NCBI GenBank assembly: GCA_015661985.1
Contig: DQVB01000257.1
Span: forward strand, 1-7,885
DNA from: Planctomycetota bacterium
GTDB lineage: Bacteria; Planctomycetota; Planctomycetia; Pirellulales; Thermoguttaceae
Reading direction: 5' to 3'
Length of the DNA stretch: 7,885 nucleotides
A program made the translations under genes and the position numbers. This document shows, one piece after another, positions 5,699-7,885 of the stretch. Under the pieces are notes generated by a model, which was not told the origin of the DNA, searched no databases, and was given only the letters and a program-made list of their open reading frames with translations. Numbering within the stretch: the first letter of the stretch is position 1; each line of letters starts with the position of its first letter.

Positions 5699-6916
5699 TC
5701 AGGGCGTCCCTTCATTGATCAGAAGCCATGTGCCCGTTTTTCCGGCCACGGCGATATCGGGCCGACCGTCGTCGGTCAGATCGGCCACACAGATCTGCAT
5801 GCCCGTCCCCACGCCGGCGCCCGGCGGGCTGATCGTGTGGCGGACGAAGCGCCCGGCACCTGCATCCCACCGGTAGTAGTACAGACAAGCCCCTTCGTCG
5901 GCTCCCGGGTCGCGGCCCCCGTGGCCGCGCACGCGTTTGCCCGTGATCAACTCCCCGTGGCCGTCGCCGTCCAGGTCGGCCCAGGCCATACTGTGGGCCT
6001 GGGACCAGCTCTGGTCGATCAGGTGCTCCGTCCAGGTGGTGGTGCCGTCCGGCCTTGGTTTCCCCTGCTCCCACCAGTAGACACCGTAGTGGTGGCCCTT
6101 GCCCCAAACCAGATCGTTGCGCCCGTCGCGATTGACGTCCACGACCAAAAACGGCGAACTGGCCCCGCGCAGGGCCGTCTCCGGATGCAGCTTCCACGGC
6201 TTGCCCAACGGATCGGTGCGGGGATGCTCATACCAGCCGACCCCACAAAGGATGTCGTCCAGCCCGTCGCCGTTCACGTCGCCCACCGCATAGCCGTGGC
6301 CGCAGCCATCGGTGCCCAGCACGTAGCGGGAGGCCGTGGGTCGGCCCTCGGCCGTCTTGCTCAGCTTCCAGGCGACCAGTGGATCGCGCTGGACCCAGCA
6401 GTGGACGACGATCTCCGGCACCCCGTCACCGTCCACGTCGGTCAGGTGAAAGGCTTCGTTCTGCGCCCGCGCGTCGACCAGCAAGTGCGGCTCCCACTTG
6501 CGCCCCTTTTCCAGGCCTTGCTTGCCGGGATTCTTGTACCAGTAGAGCTCCGACTCGGTCCAGCCGCCGGAGATCACGTCGACCCACCCATCGCCGTCCA
6601 CGTCGTAGGGATGATCCCCGTTATTGGCGTAGAAGTCGTTGGGGGCGAAGCCCAGCGAGACTTCCGGGATGTCGCGCACCGGGCGAGGGACGAACTCGGG
6701 TGCGGCATACCAGTGCGTTCCGGCGATGATGTCCAGGCGCCCGTCCCGGTTCACGTCCGCCACGGCGCACCCTTCATTGGGATTGATCATCAAGCAGCGT
6801 TTCGCGAACCGCAGCCCGCCCGGCTCGCTGGCCCAGGCAACCGGCGGCGCAGTGCCCGCCCAGACCGCCGCCATCCCGATCCATGTGCCCACCACATACC
6901 AACAGCATCTGAGCAT
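5699..6916 (-). CDS. Exported FG-GAP/VCBS-repeat protein, likely seven-bladed beta-propeller
   Basis: Protein of 405 residues predicted to be secreted. A signal peptide covers about 1-29 (Arg3, hydrophobic core, cleavage after AWA before SEPGG). The mature part has seven calcium-loop motifs of the D-x-N/D-x-DG-x-x-D/E type: DVNRDGRLD (54), DVDGDGWVD (105), DVDGDGVPE (160), DVNGDGLDD (213), DVNRDGRND (260), DLDGDGHGE (314) and DLTDDGRPD (379). Spacing is 47-65 residues, one per blade, which fits a closed seven-bladed integrin-alpha-like propeller. Aromatic patches (GTHWYAAP, WYKNPG, GWYEHP, YWWEQG) follow several motifs. The start has a strong ribosome site. By family knowledge these are calcium-stabilised binding or scaffolding modules; no catalytic residue is recognised, so the ligand is unknown. 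It diverges from the ThuA-domain gene through overlapping promoters, suggesting linked control. Confidence 0.9.
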   Translation of the reverse strand: MLRCCWYVVGTWIGMAAVWAGTAPPVAWASEPGGLRFAKRCLMINPNEGCAVADVNRDGRLDIIAGTHWYAAPEFVPRPVRDIPEVSLGFAPNDFYANNGDHPYDVDGDGWVDVISGGWTESELYWYKNPGKQGLEKGRKWEPHLLVDARAQNEAFHLTDVDGDGVPEIVVHCWVQRDPLVAWKLSKTAEGRPTASRYVLGTDGCGHGYAVGDVNGDGLDDILCGVGWYEHPRTDPLGKPWKLHPETALRGASSPFLVVDVNRDGRNDLVWGKGHHYGVYWWEQGKPRPDGTTTWTEHLIDQSWSQAHSMAWADLDGDGHGELITGKRVRGHGGRDPGADEGACLYYYRWDAGAGRFVRHTISPPGAGVGTGMQICVADLTDDGRPDIAVAGKTGTWLLINEGTP

Positions 6917-6921
6917 GATGG

Positions 6922-6929
6922 CCCTCCTT
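6922..6929 (-). promoter_or_regulatory. Strong Shine-Dalgarno of the propeller gene
   Basis: Minus-strand AAGGAGGG lies five bases before the ATG at 6916. It is the best anti-16S match in the window and fixes the start. Confidence 0.75.
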
Positions 6930-6963
6930 TCAGCCGGTTCGGCGCCGCCTGCCGCTGCGCTCG

Positions 6964-6992
6964 ATTATTGACGCGGCGCCGGGCGTTGTCCA
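6964..6992 (-). promoter_or_regulatory. Sigma-70-like promoter of the propeller gene
   Basis: On the minus strand TGGACA (6992-6987) is separated by 17 bases from AATAAT (6969-6964). Each box matches consensus at five of six. The leader would be about 40 bases. It overlaps the oppositely directed ThuA promoter: its -10 shares bases with that promoter's -35, and its -35 with that promoter's -10. Confidence 0.55.
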
Positions 6993-6996
6993 CAAT
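6968..6996 (+). promoter_or_regulatory. Sigma-70-like promoter of the ThuA-domain gene
   Basis: TTGACG (6968-6973) matches -35 at five of six, then 17 bases, then CACAAT (6991-6996), which matches -10 at four of six. The spacer contains the perfect palindrome CGGCGCCG (6974-6981). The leader would be about 60 bases to the ATG at 7064. Confidence 0.5.
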
Positions 6997-7050
6997 GGCA
7001 CTCACAAGGGGTTCGAAGGGGAGGGGACGGCCGGCAGCATCAATCAGCGT

Positions 7051-7056
7051 GGGGAG
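7051..7056 (+). promoter_or_regulatory. Ribosome binding site of the ThuA-domain gene
   Basis: GGGGAG ends seven bases before the ATG at 7064 and supports that start, which also gives a complete Tat signal. Confidence 0.5.
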
Positions 7057-7063
7057 TCGCGTC

Positions 7064-7885
7064 ATGAATCGTCGCCAATGGCTCAAAACGAGCGGGTCGG
7101 CCCTGGCAAGCCTGGCGGCTTGGCCGCTGCGGCGGACGTGGGCCGCAGCCAGAAAGCCCAGGGTCCTCTATTTCACTCGGAGTGCGGGCTTCGAACATCC
7201 GGTGGTGCGGCGCCCGGAGAGCGGATTGAGCCATTCGGAACGGGTGCTTACCGAGATGGGCAGGCGGGCCGGTTTCGAGGTGGTATGCACCAAGGACGGA
7301 CGGGTGTTCGACGAGGACCTGGATCGCTTCGACCTGATCGCCTTCTACACATCGGGCGATTTGACCAGACCGAACACGAGGAAGAATCCGCCGATGACGG
7401 CCGACGGCAAGCGGCGGCTCTTGGAGGCCCTGCACGCGGGCAAAGGGTTTGTGGGCTTCCATGCGGCCAGCGACACCTTCCATTCGCCCGGCCCGAGGGA
7501 CCAGGTGCAGCCGCCCGGCGAGCGGGACCCGTACATCGCTATGCTGGGCGGGGAATTCCTCACCCACGGAGCCCAGCAGGAGGCGTCGCTCATTATCGCC
7601 TCGCGCTTTCCCGGGGCGGGGAGCCTGGGCTGCGCTGAGGGTATCTCCTTCACGGAAGAATGGTACGCCCTGAAGAACTTTGCCCCCGATCTGCACGTCG
7701 TGCTGGTCCAGGAGACCCAGCTGATGCAGGGCGACTGCTACCGGCGGCCCGACTACCCGTGCACTTGGGCGCGGATGCACGGCCAGGGGCGTGTTTTCTA
7801 CACATCGCTGGGCCATCGCGAAGACGTGTGGACAAATCCCTTCTTCCAGACAATCGTCCTGGGTGGCCTGAACTGGGCCCTGGGC
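7064..7885 (+). CDS. Tat-exported ThuA-domain protein, 3' end beyond window
   Basis: The frame from the ATG at 7064 is open for 274 codons to the last base of the window, with no stop, so the gene is partial at its 3' end. The N terminus is a twin-arginine signal: NRRQWLKTSG (2-11), with Trp where Phe is usual, then a moderately hydrophobic Ala/Leu stretch and a likely cleavage near TWAAA (25-29). The ThuA domain (about 32-274) shows RVLYFTRSAGFEHP (33-46), GKGFVGFHAASDTF (126-139), YIAMLGGEFLTHG (157-169), FTEEWY (196-201), GRVFYTSLGHRED (242-253) and a closing GLNWALG. ThuA is a glutamine-amidotransferase-like fold named from trehalose utilisation; planctomycete members are usually of unknown activity and linked to extracytoplasmic carbohydrate use. 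The domain looks nearly complete at the edge, so either a short tail or a further domain may follow. Its promoter overlaps that of the divergent propeller gene. Confidence 0.9.
   Translation, partial: MNRRQWLKTSGSALASLAAWPLRRTWAAARKPRVLYFTRSAGFEHPVVRRPESGLSHSERVLTEMGRRAGFEVVCTKDGRVFDEDLDRFDLIAFYTSGDLTRPNTRKNPPMTADGKRRLLEALHAGKGFVGFHAASDTFHSPGPRDQVQPPGERDPYIAMLGGEFLTHGAQQEASLIIASRFPGAGSLGCAEGISFTEEWYALKNFAPDLHVVLVQETQLMQGDCYRRPDYPCTWARMHGQGRVFYTSLGHREDVWTNPFFQTIVLGGLNWALG

Noticed and set aside
7040..7816. 258-residue minus-strand open frame
   Set aside because: It is antisense to the ThuA-domain gene, which has a Tat signal and continuous family motifs through to the window edge.

Overview
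The window is GC-rich bacterial chromosome (roughly two-thirds G+C by eye) with six protein-coding genes on both strands; the last runs off the right edge. The likely source is a planctomycete, probably of the Pirellulales type. This rests on family recognition from memory, not on a search: a secreted protein joining a small beta domain, a helical repeat and a C-x4-CH cytochrome-like domain (2986-4206), an exported FG-GAP/VCBS propeller (5699-6916) and a Tat-exported ThuA-domain protein (7064 to the edge) are a typical mix in that group. The window shows no phage, transposase, CRISPR, tRNA or rRNA.

Left part (1-2648), minus strand: a complete three-domain NifU scaffold (1671-2648) is followed in its reading direction by a NifS-type cysteine desulfurase (23-1273). 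NifS removes sulfur from cysteine and NifU assembles the Fe-S cluster, so the pair is a functional unit. No nitrogenase gene is visible, so a general Fe-S assembly role is more likely than nitrogen fixation. The two genes are 397 bases apart. That gap carries no convincing gene but holds two palindromic elements: a 27-base segment that can fold in two mutually exclusive ways, and a symmetric 111-base element made of two inverted 30-base modules whose cores differ yet each keep internal self-complementarity.

Middle (2649-5698): a 337-base divergent intergenic region separates nifU from the plus-strand cytochrome-like protein. Next on the plus strand is a UroD-fold protein (4373-5554). Its residues (H-x-C plus a distal Cys) fit a zinc-dependent corrinoid methyltransferase of the MtaA/MtbA type rather than the haem enzyme HemE. 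It converges on the next gene across 144 bases containing hairpins.

Right part (5699-7885): the minus-strand propeller protein and the plus-strand ThuA protein diverge from a 147-base gap. It contains two good sigma-70-like promoters facing opposite ways and lying almost exactly on top of each other, each with 17-base spacing, so the two genes may compete for polymerase at a shared site. Both products are predicted to be exported, one by Sec and one by Tat, and similar proteins often sit in planctomycete polysaccharide-degradation neighbourhoods.

I found no clearly new multi-gene system. The most unusual signals are non-coding: the palindromic elements between nifU and nifS and the overlapping divergent promoters.
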